Positions 1-9,081 of a stretch of 64,000 nucleotides of DNA are shown piece by piece; the stretch's first letter is position 1; every line of letters starts with the position of its first letter. Position numbers and translations under genes: made by a program. The notes below the pieces were generated by a model. That model saw only the letters and a program-made list of their open reading frames with translations. It was not told the DNA's origin and did not search any database. The stretch comes from Microcoleus vaginatus WJT46-NPBG5 (GTDB lineage Bacteria > Cyanobacteriota > Cyanobacteriia > Cyanobacteriales > Oscillatoriaceae): positions 1 through 64,000 of the forward strand of contig JAHHHM010000018.1 of NCBI GenBank assembly GCA_019359355.1. Reading direction: 5' to 3'.

Positions 1-1
1 A

Positions 2-757
2 GATTTAGCCACCAGCCTCAACAACTTAGCCGGTCTTTACTATGCACAAGGACGCTACAGCGAAGCCGAACCCTTATATCAGCAAGCCCTGGAAATCAAG
101 CGCCAAAGCTTGCCAGATAACCATCCAGATTTAGCCACCAGCCTCAACAACTTAGCCGGTCTTTACTATGCACAAGGACGCTACAGCGAAGCCGAACCCT
201 TATATCAGCAAGCCCTGGAAATCAAGCGCCAAAGCTTGCCAGATAACCATCCATCTTTAGCCACCAGCCTCAACAACTTAGCCGATCTTTACCGTGAACA
301 AGGACGCTACAGCGAAGCCGAACCCTTATATCAGCAAGCCCTGGAAATCAAGCGCCAAAGCTTGCCAGATAACCATCCATCTTTAGCCACCAGCCTCGGC
401 AACTTAGCCAGTCTTTACCGTGAACAAGGACGCTACAGCGAAGCGGAACCCTTATGCCGGCAAGCGTTGGAAATCCACCGCCAAAGCTTGCCAGATAACC
501 ATCCATCTTTAGCCACCAGCCTCAACAATTTAGGCAAACTTTACTATGCACAAGGACGCTACAGCGAAGCGGAACCCTTATACCGGCAAGCCTTGGAAAT
601 CGACCGCAAAAGCTTGCCAGATAACCATCCATCTTTAGCCCGTGACCTTAACAACTTAGCCGAACTTTACCGCGCACAAAGACGTTACAGCGAAGCGGAA
701 CCCTTATACCGGCAAGCCCTGGAGATTTTTGAGACTCAGTTAGGGTTGCAGCATCCG
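2..757 (+). repeat. 126-bp tandem coding repeat
   Basis: Six consecutive 126-bp copies begin at about 2, 128, 254, 380, 506 and 632. Neighbouring copies differ by few bases, mostly in the unit's variable residues. Each copy encodes one 42-residue TPR unit. Confidence 0.9.
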
Positions 758-820
758 CATACTGTTATTGTCAGAAACAATCTTGAACATTTAAAAGGTT
801 TGCAACAGTCGGGTGCATGA
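2..820 (+). CDS. TPR (kinesin light chain-like) repeat protein, 5'-truncated by window edge
   Basis: The reading frame is open from base 2, so the true start lies upstream. It encodes six and a half near-identical 42-residue units with the pattern SLATSLNNLA-LY--QGRYSEAEPLY-QALEI, the TPR_10/TPR_12 form found in kinesin-light-chain-like repeats. At DNA level the unit is 126 bp and the first copies are almost base-identical, implying recent tandem duplication. The last unit diverges (LGLQHPHTVIVRNNLEHL), as is usual for a capping repeat. Such proteins are protein-interaction scaffolds; in cyanobacteria they are often joined to an N-terminal NB-ARC, CHAT or kinase domain, but that part is outside the window. 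The stop codon lies inside the stem-loop of the terminator. Specific role unknown. Confidence 0.9.
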   Translation, partial: DLATSLNNLAGLYYAQGRYSEAEPLYQQALEIKRQSLPDNHPDLATSLNNLAGLYYAQGRYSEAEPLYQQALEIKRQSLPDNHPSLATSLNNLADLYREQGRYSEAEPLYQQALEIKRQSLPDNHPSLATSLGNLASLYREQGRYSEAEPLCRQALEIHRQSLPDNHPSLATSLNNLGKLYYAQGRYSEAEPLYRQALEIDRKSLPDNHPSLARDLNNLAELYRAQRRYSEAEPLYRQALEIFETQLGLQHPHTVIVRNNLEHLKGLQQSGA

Positions 821-846
821 TCAATCACACACCCGACTACTTTTTT
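807..846 (+). terminator. Rho-independent terminator of the TPR gene
   Basis: A perfect 9-bp stem AGTCGGGTG/CACCCGACT (807-815 and 830-838) is followed by AC and six T. The 5' arm starts inside the coding region, so the TPR stop codon (818-820) sits in the loop. Confidence 0.85.
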
Positions 847-977
847 ATGACTGAACTATGGGAATATTCTATTTTTGTAAATTTGTAGTGCCGGAAGGTT
901 GCTTGCGTCTGATATTAGGCAGCATCTTGATCCCACTGCTGGTATTTTTACAAACGTGAGATGCACCCCTTAACTCG

Positions 978-1832
978 CTACAGGCCAGCTTGTTGTAAAG
1001 CTTTGTTTAGATTTTCTGTAATTTTTAAAGATTCAGCCCAAGACTGTAAGTAATTCATATCTAGAGAATTTTGCTGAACTTTCAAAACCCCTAAAACATC
1101 TCTCCATTGTTTTTGTGATTCTTCTCTAGAAAGTCGATACCAAACAAGTTTTTGCAGGATAATATCTTCTGGAGAATAAACATAAAGCCCTTCAACCAAC
1201 CGCCGTCGATTCAGTTTAGATTGGAAGAAAGGCTCGTTTTTATTGATAACGAAAAAATCAACTTTCTCTATCAGTTTTTGGCTCATAGCATTAAAAGATC
1301 TATGGTGCATGACTGCTTCTCTAACAGCTTCACGACTGATATAAAAATCAGTTTCCATTTCTTGAATAAGTTGCTCAGTCTGATCTAAAGAGATATCAAC
1401 AATTAAGTCTAAATCAGCCGTTTGTCTGTTTTCTCCCCATAAGGAACTAGCAACTGAACCCCCAATCGCATAAACAATTCCTAACCGATCTAAAATTTTA
1501 ATAACCTCTTTAGCTAGCTCAATCGGATCAGCTATCACAATCTCTTCTCCATTTAATTCTTTCTCATGCAAAAGTTGAAAATAATGCTCTCCAAAGCGCC
1601 TCTTTAAAAGTTCTTTTTTAATTAAATTGATTGAAGCATCAGGAAATTGATAAGTCACTCCTGAAAGGGCAAGTTTCCGACTAGATCGATTAAAGGCTGA
1701 AAATTTTTCAATTTTTTGAGCAGGAGTGAGTTGTCGTAAAAGTTGAAACATTAAGACATCAGCATCAATACTGGTGTCCTGAGATTGAGGGACATATCCT
1801 GGTTTAACTTGTACAATTGGAATTTGAGGCAT
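978..1832 (-). CDS. Nucleotidyltransferase-like (AbiEii/DUF6036-type) protein fused to a small helical N-terminal domain
   Basis: The 284-residue protein has a nucleotidyltransferase core: GGSVASSLWG (about residues 124-133) followed by TADLDLIVD (about 138-146) with the D-x-D pair. This is the fold of MNT/AbiEii-type toxins and DUF6036 proteins. Residues 20-85 (ending RRFGEHYF) resemble a small cyanobacterial helical protein that I recall as encoded by a separate gene just upstream of such nucleotidyltransferases; here the two are in one frame. The ATG at 1832 (MPQIPIVQ) is preferred over one at 1943, because the longer form would overlap the end of the RTX gene and has no conserved look. 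It is the second gene on this strand after the RTX gene. A toxin-antitoxin role is inference. Confidence 0.72.
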   Translation of the reverse strand: MPQIPIVQVKPGYVPQSQDTSIDADVLMFQLLRQLTPAQKIEKFSAFNRSSRKLALSGVTYQFPDASINLIKKELLKRRFGEHYFQLLHEKELNGEEIVIADPIELAKEVIKILDRLGIVYAIGGSVASSLWGENRQTADLDLIVDISLDQTEQLIQEMETDFYISREAVREAVMHHRSFNAMSQKLIEKVDFFVINKNEPFFQSKLNRRRLVEGLYVYSPEDIILQKLVWYRLSREESQKQWRDVLGVLKVQQNSLDMNYLQSWAESLKITENLNKALQQAGL

Positions 1833-1861
1833 TATTAAGCACTGACTTACTGTTTGCAAGG

Positions 1862-1888
1862 GTAGGGTGCGTGACTCATGCACCCTAC
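1862..1888. repeat. Intergenic palindrome (REP-like hairpin)
   Basis: GTAGGGTGC and GCACCCTAC form a perfect 9-bp stem around a 9-nt loop that can pair further. It lies between the RTX stop and the nucleotidyltransferase start. There is no T-run on either strand, so it looks like a dispersed GTAGGGTGC-type palindrome rather than a classical terminator. Confidence 0.6.
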
Positions 1889-1899
1889 GACTGTACAAA

Positions 1900-4800
1900 T
1901 TAAATTGAAATAAAATCACCGGCACTGATTTGACTCGATGCAACGCCTTGAATCGTTGCTAATGACACATCCCCAACTTTCACCAAGGTATCATTTCCAC
2001 TTGCAGAAAGCGTGAGTTGAGCAAACGTTAAACCGCCAGCTAACGCAATTTTATCCTCACCTTGAATAAAATCAGCAATTATATCGCCACTCATATCTTG
2101 ACCAAACTCAATAGCCGCTTCAAGATCGGCAATTGTAGCTGATAAAACAAAATTATCATTTCCCGAACCGCCGGCTATCCAATCCTTCCCTAAATCACCC
2201 CATAACCAATCATTGCCGGTGCTTCCATAGAGCGTATCATTATGTTTCCCCCCATAGAGAGAATCATTTCCATCTCCGCCATTCAGCGTATCAATTCCCT
2301 TATTAGCAACCAATAAATCATTCCCTGCGCCGCCACAAAGATCGTCTTGCTCAATGAGTGGCGATAAGTTGAACGGACCGATGTCATCGACGTTTTTGCC
2401 AACTAAAGTATCATCTCCTTCATCCCCACACAACGTATCATTTCCGCTGTCACCGAATATGAAATCATTGCCGGCTTCTCCCCTCAGCAGATCCCTATTT
2501 TGAAGCTCAGGTATGTTATTAGCTTCGCCACGCAGGGTATCATTGCCTTCGCCGCCAAAAAGGCTATCATCCCCCTCGTCGCCATCGAGAAAATCATCCC
2601 CACTGCCGCCAAATAACCAATCTCGTCCTTCAGGATCATTGACTTCCGAGTCGTCACCGCGACCACGCAAGATATCATTTCCCATGTCACCGAACAGGGT
2701 ATCACTGTCAAGATCACCCAAGATCAAATCGTCATCTTTCCCCCCATGAATCCAGTCATTACCATTGCCACCGACAACGATATCATTACCTTCATTGGTA
2801 TTTAGATAATCGTTACCATCTTGACCATAGATTAAATCCTTTTCAAGAATATCTCCGACAGAATCACTATTCCCTTTACCCCCAAAAATAATATCGTTTC
2901 CTAAATTTCCATAGAGGGTATCATAACCGTCTTCACCCCATAACCAATCGTCATCCTTACCTCCCCAGATCAGATCCTCACCGTTGCCGCCAAAAATGGT
3001 ATCTTGACCTTCATTGCCAAATAAAGAATCATTGCCGGCGTTCCCTTCAATCGAGTCACGATCTAGTTCATTTTCCACGGGAATATTACTTCCCAAACCA
3101 CCTTGTAGGCTATCGTTTCCCTCTCCACCAATTAAGTGATCGTTACCCGCTTCACCCAAAACAAAATCATCGCCACTGTCGCCGACGATGCTATCATTAC
3201 TCGCGCTTCCCTGCAGTGTGTCACTCCCCACATCGCCACTTTGCTGCGCGGTAAAAATTGTCTCAGATGTATTACCGAGCGGTAGAGTAATCGGGTTAGG
3301 AATAGTGACTATGGGACAATTACACTCTTGATCAATGGGTTGTGTAGCCATAGGTATTGGTGTAGATGCTGGAATTGGGATTGGTCTAGGCGTTGGAACC
3401 GGCGTTGGTGTAGGCGTTGGAACCGGCGTTGGTGTTGGAACCGGCGTATCATCATTAGCAATCGTACCAGTCCCCAAATTACTCGTGAATATGCCATTGG
3501 TAACATTAGAAAGATTGACAAAAAACCTTTCTTCGGATTCATTTTCGGTATTACCTAAAACCGGCACAATAATTGTTTTACTCGTTTCACCGGCAGCAAA
3601 CGTTAACGTTCCTGATGTGGTGGTATAATCACTGCCGGCAATGGCGCTATCATCAGCCGTCGTATAGTTAACCGTAATCACTTGACTGGAAGCGCTATTT
3701 AAAACCACATTAAACGTTGCATTCGTTGTGCCGGCATCCCCTTCTGTCACCGTCACATTATTAATCGAAATTGCCGGAGTCGGATCGTAATCGGTAATAT
3801 TGCCAATCGCTTGATTATCTGCAATTGTGGCAACGGTAGCATTCGATAAATTAACAAAAAATCGGCGATCTAATTGATCAATCGTATTGCCATTAACCGG
3901 AACCGTAATCGTTTGGGTGGTTTCCCCAGCCGCAAAGGTTAACGTTCCCGTTGTGCCGGTATAATCTTCACCCGCAATGGCCGTATCATTCGCCGTGGCA
4001 TAATCAACTGTAACAATTTGATTAATTGCGGCATTTAACGTCACTGTAAACGTGGCATTACTGGTGCCGGCATTTCCCTCAGCTACGATAACATCATTAA
4101 TAGTCAGACTTGGAATAATCACAGCAACGCCACCGGAAAACTCAGAGGTATTATTATTCGGATCAGTTGCGGTAGCCGTGATAAACTGACCGGCAGGAAT
4201 CGCAGTTGTAAAACTTTGAGTAAAACTCCCATTGCCGGCAGCATCAGTTGTCACATTGGCAAACCCAAGAAATCGTTCCCCTTCCCCAAAAGTCGTAGCA
4301 TCTAAAGCAGTATTGGCAAAAAACTCAACTCGAAAAGCAGTATTTGCCGTGCTATTGAGAGTGCCGGTGATTGTCAGATTATTCCCATCAGAAACAGCCG
4401 AAGTAATTACCGGAAAATTCTGTAAATTATTATTGCCGGTGTCTGCATCCCCCACATCATTAGCCGTAGTGCCGGCATCATTAATGAATGGACTATTTAA
4501 ATCAATGCCTAACTGTCCATTGGAGAAAAATGTATTTCCTAAAATGCCATTATTGGCACCTCCTCCAACAAACATTCCATCATTAGTATTAAAAGCAATC
4601 ACATTTCCTGCACCGGCTGCTGTGCCACCAACGAGGTTATTTCCCGTCAAAGAAGAAATGAGAATGCCGGTGCCGATGTTTCCTAATGCACTAATGCCAT
4701 CTGCTTGCGTACCAATGTAATTTCCTAAAATTTGATTATCACGAGAATTTAAAGAAATTCCATTTCCTTTATTGCCAGAAATGACATTGCGACTCTCAAG

Positions 4801-6381
4801 GGTTGTTCCTCCAATCGTGGTATTAGTTGGAAACGCATCTGTGTTAATGCCATCTCCTTGATTACCAATCGCAATCGTGCCGGTGACATCCGTGCCAATA
4901 TAATTGCCGGCAATTAATGTGTTAGGTGATGCCAATGCTAGATCTATTCCTGCACGAGAATTGCCAGAAATAATATTGCGAGAACCTGCAACCGTTCCGC
5001 CAATAGTATTATTGGGTGCAGCACCTACGCTAACTCCATCACTGCCATTTCCTAAAGCAGTCGTGCCATTAATATCAACCCCAATAAAATTACCAAGCAG
5101 TTGATTAGTCGTGGCATTCGTTTGAAAGCTAACTCCCCAACTATTATTACCCGAAATAATATTACGCTCAGCAGCAGTTACCCCACCAATAATATTATTG
5201 ACGGCACCTTGTATAATGGAAACTCCCACTGCTCCATTGGCAATCGCAGCAGTCCCGCTGGCATTTGTCCCGACTAAATTACCAATCACCTGATTATTGG
5301 TAGCAGTGACTCCACCAATCAAAATTCCAGTTGAAGTATTACCAGAAACTAAGTTATTTTGAATTAGACTATCAGATGATTCGAGTTCAATGCCTTGTAA
5401 ATTATTTCCTAAAGCAGCGGTGCCGATGGAATTGCTTCCAATATAATTACCAATAATTTGATTACCATTGCTGCCACCTCTGAGATAAATTCCTCTGCCA
5501 CCATTCCCAGAAATTAGATTACGAGAGCCGACAGCACTTCCGCCAATAATGTTATTTGCTGCATTCGAGGAAATTAAAATCCCAGAAGCAGCATTTCGTA
5601 AGGCAATATTCCCGGTAATATCCGTGCCAATATAATTACTAATTACTTGATTTCCTGTTGCAGTTGCGCCGGTTATTTGAATGCCGTCAAAATCGTTTCC
5701 AGAAATAATATTGCGGGTTGCAGGCGTCGTACCTCCAATAATGTTATTAGAAGCATTAGAGATGACAATCCCACTGCCGGCATTCCCTAAATCAGCCGTT
5801 CCATTAACATCCGTGCCAATTAAATTACCCTGAATTTGGTTATTAGTGGCAATTGTTCCAGAAATGCGAATCCCCACAGCAGAGGTATTGGTATTTCCAG
5901 AAATTAAGTTATCTCGAACAATGTTATCGGGAGAATCTAAAATAAAAATTCCTGAACCAGTATCTCCACCAGAAGCAGTGCCGGCAGCATCCGTTCCTAG
6001 ATAATTCTCTTCAATAACATTGCCACCATTTCCACTGATTAAAATCGCCGCATTACTAAAGCCAGCACGATTAATAATCAAACCCCGCACGGTACTATTG
6101 CCGGCAGTAATTTGCAAGACACCGGCATCTAATCCCGCTGCATTCGTACCATCAATTTGAATTAAAGGAGTGCCGGCATATCCGGGTTGCGTTGTTGCAT
6201 CAATCACAACCGCATCCGTAATCGTTGGCAGTGCAGTTGCCGGCTGAATCGTTTGCACACCGGCAGCAGCAATATTAAACGTAATCGTATCCGTGCCGGC
6301 TGTCGTATTCGCATCTAAAATCGCTTGTCTGAGGGAGCCGGCACCCGTATCATTAATATTTGTCACGCTAAAAGTAGCCAT
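1900..6381 (-). CDS. Giant secreted beta-helix / Calx-beta / RTX calcium-binding protein
   Basis: The 1493-residue protein begins ATFSVTNINDTGAGSLRQAI, the CSLREAI-type N-terminal motif of cyanobacterial surface proteins. Residues ~30-650 are right-handed parallel beta-helix repeats of the type NQI-GNYIGTD--G--ALGN--GI-I and NIIGG-----RNIISGN. Two Calx-beta domains follow (~757-865 and ~868-975, each with DYTGTTGTLTFAAGET-like strands). A Pro-Thr linker of PTPVPTP units (~976-1014) comes next, then about 340 residues of GGxGNDxLxG nonapeptide RTX repeats and a type I secretion-like C-terminus (~1400-1493). Known RTX proteins leave the cell by type I secretion and fold on Ca2+; no TolC/HlyB/HlyD genes are in this window. 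The start has a strong SD (GGAGG) five bases upstream. Probable surface adhesin or matrix protein; exact role unknown. Confidence 0.9.
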   Translation of the reverse strand: MATFSVTNINDTGAGSLRQAILDANTTAGTDTITFNIAAAGVQTIQPATALPTITDAVVIDATTQPGYAGTPLIQIDGTNAAGLDAGVLQITAGNSTVRGLIINRAGFSNAAILISGNGGNVIEENYLGTDAAGTASGGDTGSGIFILDSPDNIVRDNLISGNTNTSAVGIRISGTIATNNQIQGNLIGTDVNGTADLGNAGSGIVISNASNNIIGGTTPATRNIISGNDFDGIQITGATATGNQVISNYIGTDITGNIALRNAASGILISSNAANNIIGGSAVGSRNLISGNGGRGIYLRGGSNGNQIIGNYIGSNSIGTAALGNNLQGIELESSDSLIQNNLVSGNTSTGILIGGVTATNNQVIGNLVGTNASGTAAIANGAVGVSIIQGAVNNIIGGVTAAERNIISGNNSWGVSFQTNATTNQLLGNFIGVDINGTTALGNGSDGVSVGAAPNNTIGGTVAGSRNIISGNSRAGIDLALASPNTLIAGNYIGTDVTGTIAIGNQGDGINTDAFPTNTTIGGTTLESRNVISGNKGNGISLNSRDNQILGNYIGTQADGISALGNIGTGILISSLTGNNLVGGTAAGAGNVIAFNTNDGMFVGGGANNGILGNTFFSNGQLGIDLNSPFINDAGTTANDVGDADTGNNNLQNFPVITSAVSDGNNLTITGTLNSTANTAFRVEFFANTALDATTFGEGERFLGFANVTTDAAGNGSFTQSFTTAIPAGQFITATATDPNNNTSEFSGGVAVIIPSLTINDVIVAEGNAGTSNATFTVTLNAAINQIVTVDYATANDTAIAGEDYTGTTGTLTFAAGETTQTITVPVNGNTIDQLDRRFFVNLSNATVATIADNQAIGNITDYDPTPAISINNVTVTEGDAGTTNATFNVVLNSASSQVITVNYTTADDSAIAGSDYTTTSGTLTFAAGETSKTIIVPVLGNTENESEERFFVNLSNVTNGIFTSNLGTGTIANDDTPVPTPTPVPTPTPTPVPTPRPIPIPASTPIPMATQPIDQECNCPIVTIPNPITLPLGNTSETIFTAQQSGDVGSDTLQGSASNDSIVGDSGDDFVLGEAGNDHLIGGEGNDSLQGGLGSNIPVENELDRDSIEGNAGNDSLFGNEGQDTIFGGNGEDLIWGGKDDDWLWGEDGYDTLYGNLGNDIIFGGKGNSDSVGDILEKDLIYGQDGNDYLNTNEGNDIVVGGNGNDWIHGGKDDDLILGDLDSDTLFGDMGNDILRGRGDDSEVNDPEGRDWLFGGSGDDFLDGDEGDDSLFGGEGNDTLRGEANNIPELQNRDLLRGEAGNDFIFGDSGNDTLCGDEGDDTLVGKNVDDIGPFNLSPLIEQDDLCGGAGNDLLVANKGIDTLNGGDGNDSLYGGKHNDTLYGSTGNDWLWGDLGKDWIAGGSGNDNFVLSATIADLEAAIEFGQDMSGDIIADFIQGEDKIALAGGLTFAQLTLSASGNDTLVKVGDVSLATIQGVASSQISAGDFISI

Positions 6382-6557
6382 AATACCTCCGTAAATAGCT
6401 TGGGTTTATTTATTTAAATTTGGATCTATTTAAGCAAAAGCAAGCCCAGCCGTCTAGACTTGCGTCATCGCGGCATTAATCTGACTTTACTTTGTGGCTT
6501 TTATAAATACTGGCAGGGAAAATTAACCGGCACCCTAACCTCTAGCTTCTAGTCCCG

Positions 6558-7175
6558 CTATTCACCCTTATTTAAAACCCCATTGAGGAAAATATCCGCC
6601 AAAACTTCTGCCATTTCTAACAAAGCTTGGGGAGAGGCATCTTCTTCCAGAAGCGTACTTTGGCTAAATCCTGCAACGGCAAACATTCCCAGAAAAACTT
6701 GCGCGACAATCCTAGGATTGCTCTGCCGGTAAACACCCCGATCCATTGCAGTTTGAAAAAATGCCTCTGCAACGTCCGTCATTTTAGCAATGACTTCAAC
6801 CTGAATCCGATCCCTTAATTCTGGATGAAACTGAGCCTCTAGAAAACACACCCGCATCATGTCCGCATTATCTCGCAGATGCAACATTCGCCGGCGCATC
6901 ACCTGTCCAACTGCTTTATAACTGCCCATTTCGCTCAATTCCGTGAGCAAATCAGTGAGAATATCTACCCATCCCTGAGTGGCAACCTCTACCAAAATCG
7001 CTTTTTTATTAGAAAAATGGCGAAATAAGGTGCCTTCAGCCACCCCCGCGTCAGCCGCCAAATCGCGGGTTGTGGTGCCCTCGTAACCTTTGTTAGCGAA
7101 TAACCGCTGCGCTGATTGCAAGATACGGTTACGCGTTTGAGCTTCAGACGGAGGTTGCCGGTTAAACAGGCGCAT
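6558..7175 (-). CDS. TetR/AcrR family transcriptional regulator
   Basis: The protein has 205 residues. The N-terminal TetR helix-turn-helix spans about residues 13-60, with the typical ILQSAQRLFANKGYEGTTTR and VAEGTLFRHFSNK segments. The C-terminal domain would bind an unknown ligand and dimerise. It is divergent from the M16 peptidase gene starting at 7345; the ~170-bp gap probably holds both promoters, so it may regulate itself and the peptidase pair. This is inference from position only. Confidence 0.93.
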   Translation of the reverse strand: MRLFNRQPPSEAQTRNRILQSAQRLFANKGYEGTTTRDLAADAGVAEGTLFRHFSNKKAILVEVATQGWVDILTDLLTELSEMGSYKAVGQVMRRRMLHLRDNADMMRVCFLEAQFHPELRDRIQVEVIAKMTDVAEAFFQTAMDRGVYRQSNPRIVAQVFLGMFAVAGFSQSTLLEEDASPQALLEMAEVLADIFLNGVLNKGE

Positions 7176-7344
7176 AGAAATCTATTAATAGAGAGACTGA
7201 GTATCTGTACCGTTATTCTCCTATGCTTAGCTCGTGAATATCCAAAACTTTCATAGTTCGTTAAGCTTAAAGGCTGTTTTTTAAATAAACCAGGCCATCT
7301 GAAATTCCTTATCCTAAGAATAGCAGCGTGTGAATTTGTATTCT

Positions 7345-8928
7345 ATGAGTCCAATCGATCCATTTGAGTCGTCTCGCAACCGGCAACCCCAGAGCGGGTG
7401 GCAGCGCATTACAGCCATAATTGTGGCAATCGTGCTGCTGTGGTGGGGAATGCCACCGGCACCGGCTTTTGCTCGTACCCCGCAAACTAGCACACAGGCT
7501 CAATCGATCCAGCCTTATTTAGATCGCGTAATTGAGCGGGTGAATGAATTTACCCTAGATAACGGGATGAAATTTATTGTCCTAGAAAGACATCAAGCGC
7601 CGGTGGTTTCCTTCCTCACCTACGCGGATGTCGGCGGTGCCAATGAACCGGAAGGCAAAACCGGCGTCGCGCACTTCCTAGAGCATTTAGCCTTTAAAGG
7701 CACAACCCAGATCGGCACACAAAACTACAAAACGGAAAAGCCACTGCTTGATACGCTCGATCAATTAGCGAAACAGATTCGAGCCGCAAAAGCAGCCGGT
7801 AAAGAAGCCGAAGTCACTAAACTTCAGGCAGAATTTGAGAAAGTCGAGGCGCAAGCTAATAGCATTAGCAAGCAAAATGAACTCGGTCAAATTGTGGAAC
7901 AAGCCGGTGGCGTCGGACTCAATGCCACAACTTCCACAGATGCCACACGTTACTTCTACAGTTTCCCATCCAATAAGCTAGAACTGTGGATGTCGCTAGA
8001 GTCGGAACGATTTCTCGATCCGGTTTTTCGAGAATTTTATAAAGAACAGCAAGTCGTTATCGAAGAACGCCGTCTGCGTACCGACAACTCACCCATCGGG
8101 CAGATGATCGAAGCATTTCTTGATAAAGCTTACCAGGTGCATCCCTACAAACGCCCCGTCATCGGCTACATGAAAGACCTCGAAAATTTGACGCGAGAGG
8201 ATGTTCAGCAGTTTTATAACACTTACTACGTCCCCAGCAATATCACGATTGCGATTGTGGGGGATGTCGATCCAGCCGAAGTGAAACGGTTGGCACAGAT
8301 TTATTTTGGTCGCTACAAAGCCATGCCGGCACCGCCTGATGTCGAGCTTGTGGAACCTCCCCAAACCCAAACCCAAGAAGTAACCTTGCAACTGCAAACT
8401 CAACCTTGGTATTTGGAAGGCTACCACCGGCCTGCCATGAATCACCCGGATCATGTAATTTATGAAATGATCGGCTCCCTGCTAAGCGACGGGCGCACCT
8501 CTCGACTCTACAAATCTCTGGTCGAAGAAAAGCAGCTAGCCTTAAACGCGCAAGGTTTCAGTGGGTTTCCCGGCGAGAAGTATCCCAACTTAATGCTGTT
8601 TTACGCCCTAACAGCCCCAAATCACACGGTAGAGGAAGTAGCAGCCGCGCTAAGCGAAGAAATCGAGCGGCTAAAAACCGAGCCGGTGTCTGCTGAAGAA
8701 CTAGATCGGGTAAAAACTCAAGCCCGTGCCGGCTTATTGCGATCCCTCGATTCTAACGAAGGCATGGCTGAATTACTGTTGGAATATGAAGCGAAAACCG
8801 GCTCGTGGCGCAACCTATTCAAAGAACTGGAAGCCATTGTCGCTATAACGCCGGCAGATATTCAGCGAGTCGCCCAAGCCACCTTCCGGCCTGAAAACCG
8901 CACCGTTGGGCGTCTACTACCGAAATAG
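7345..8928 (+). CDS. M16 family zinc peptidase, catalytic subunit (insulinase/processing-peptidase-like)
   Basis: A hydrophobic segment near residues 27-46 (IIVAIVLLWWGMPPAPAFA) suggests export to the periplasm or membrane anchoring. The inverted zinc motif HxxEH is present as HFLEH (about residue 110-114), with the third ligand in VVIEERRLRT about 125 residues on. This spacing is longer than in classical M16 enzymes because of a charged helical insert (AAKAAGKEAEVTKLQAEFE). The C-terminal M16_C domain contains LSDGRTSRLYKSLVE. The gene is followed by a non-catalytic M16 partner, a common two-subunit arrangement. ATG 7345 is chosen; an in-frame GTG at 7330 would add five residues. It degrades or processes peptides; the substrate is unknown. 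Confidence 0.92.
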   Translation: MSPIDPFESSRNRQPQSGWQRITAIIVAIVLLWWGMPPAPAFARTPQTSTQAQSIQPYLDRVIERVNEFTLDNGMKFIVLERHQAPVVSFLTYADVGGANEPEGKTGVAHFLEHLAFKGTTQIGTQNYKTEKPLLDTLDQLAKQIRAAKAAGKEAEVTKLQAEFEKVEAQANSISKQNELGQIVEQAGGVGLNATTSTDATRYFYSFPSNKLELWMSLESERFLDPVFREFYKEQQVVIEERRLRTDNSPIGQMIEAFLDKAYQVHPYKRPVIGYMKDLENLTREDVQQFYNTYYVPSNITIAIVGDVDPAEVKRLAQIYFGRYKAMPAPPDVELVEPPQTQTQEVTLQLQTQPWYLEGYHRPAMNHPDHVIYEMIGSLLSDGRTSRLYKSLVEEKQLALNAQGFSGFPGEKYPNLMLFYALTAPNHTVEEVAAALSEEIERLKTEPVSAEELDRVKTQARAGLLRSLDSNEGMAELLLEYEAKTGSWRNLFKELEAIVAITPADIQRVAQATFRPENRTVGRLLPK

Positions 8929-9012
8929 GAAGGAGTGGGTGAGTGGGGGAGAGCGAGAGAGTGGGAGATTGGGGGAAAATAAACAACTTAAGGAAATCAT
9001 TCTTAATTCCTT

Positions 9013-9047
9013 CCCATGCCCCATGCCCCATGCCCCATGCCCCATTC
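9013..9047. repeat. CCCATGC heptanucleotide tandem repeat (STRR-type)
   Basis: Four exact CCCATGC units and a fifth variant (CCCATTC) lie just before the second M16 gene. Similar arrays occur at about 12211-12234 and 40143-40157. Short tandemly repeated heptamers are a known feature of filamentous cyanobacterial genomes. Confidence 0.8.
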
Positions 9048-9081
9048 CCCAAATAATCAGGAAACAGGAGAAATATTAAGT

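Noticed and set aside
2-757. CRISPR-like periodicity
   Set aside because: The 126-bp period is a translated TPR repeat with no spacers.
1862-1888. Terminator for the RTX gene
   Set aside because: Stem is good but no T-run follows on the minus strand; kept as a dispersed palindrome.
4232-4720. Plus-strand open frame of 162 codons in the RTX gene
   Set aside because: Antisense to beta-helix repeats of the giant secreted protein; composition is biased and there is no RBS.
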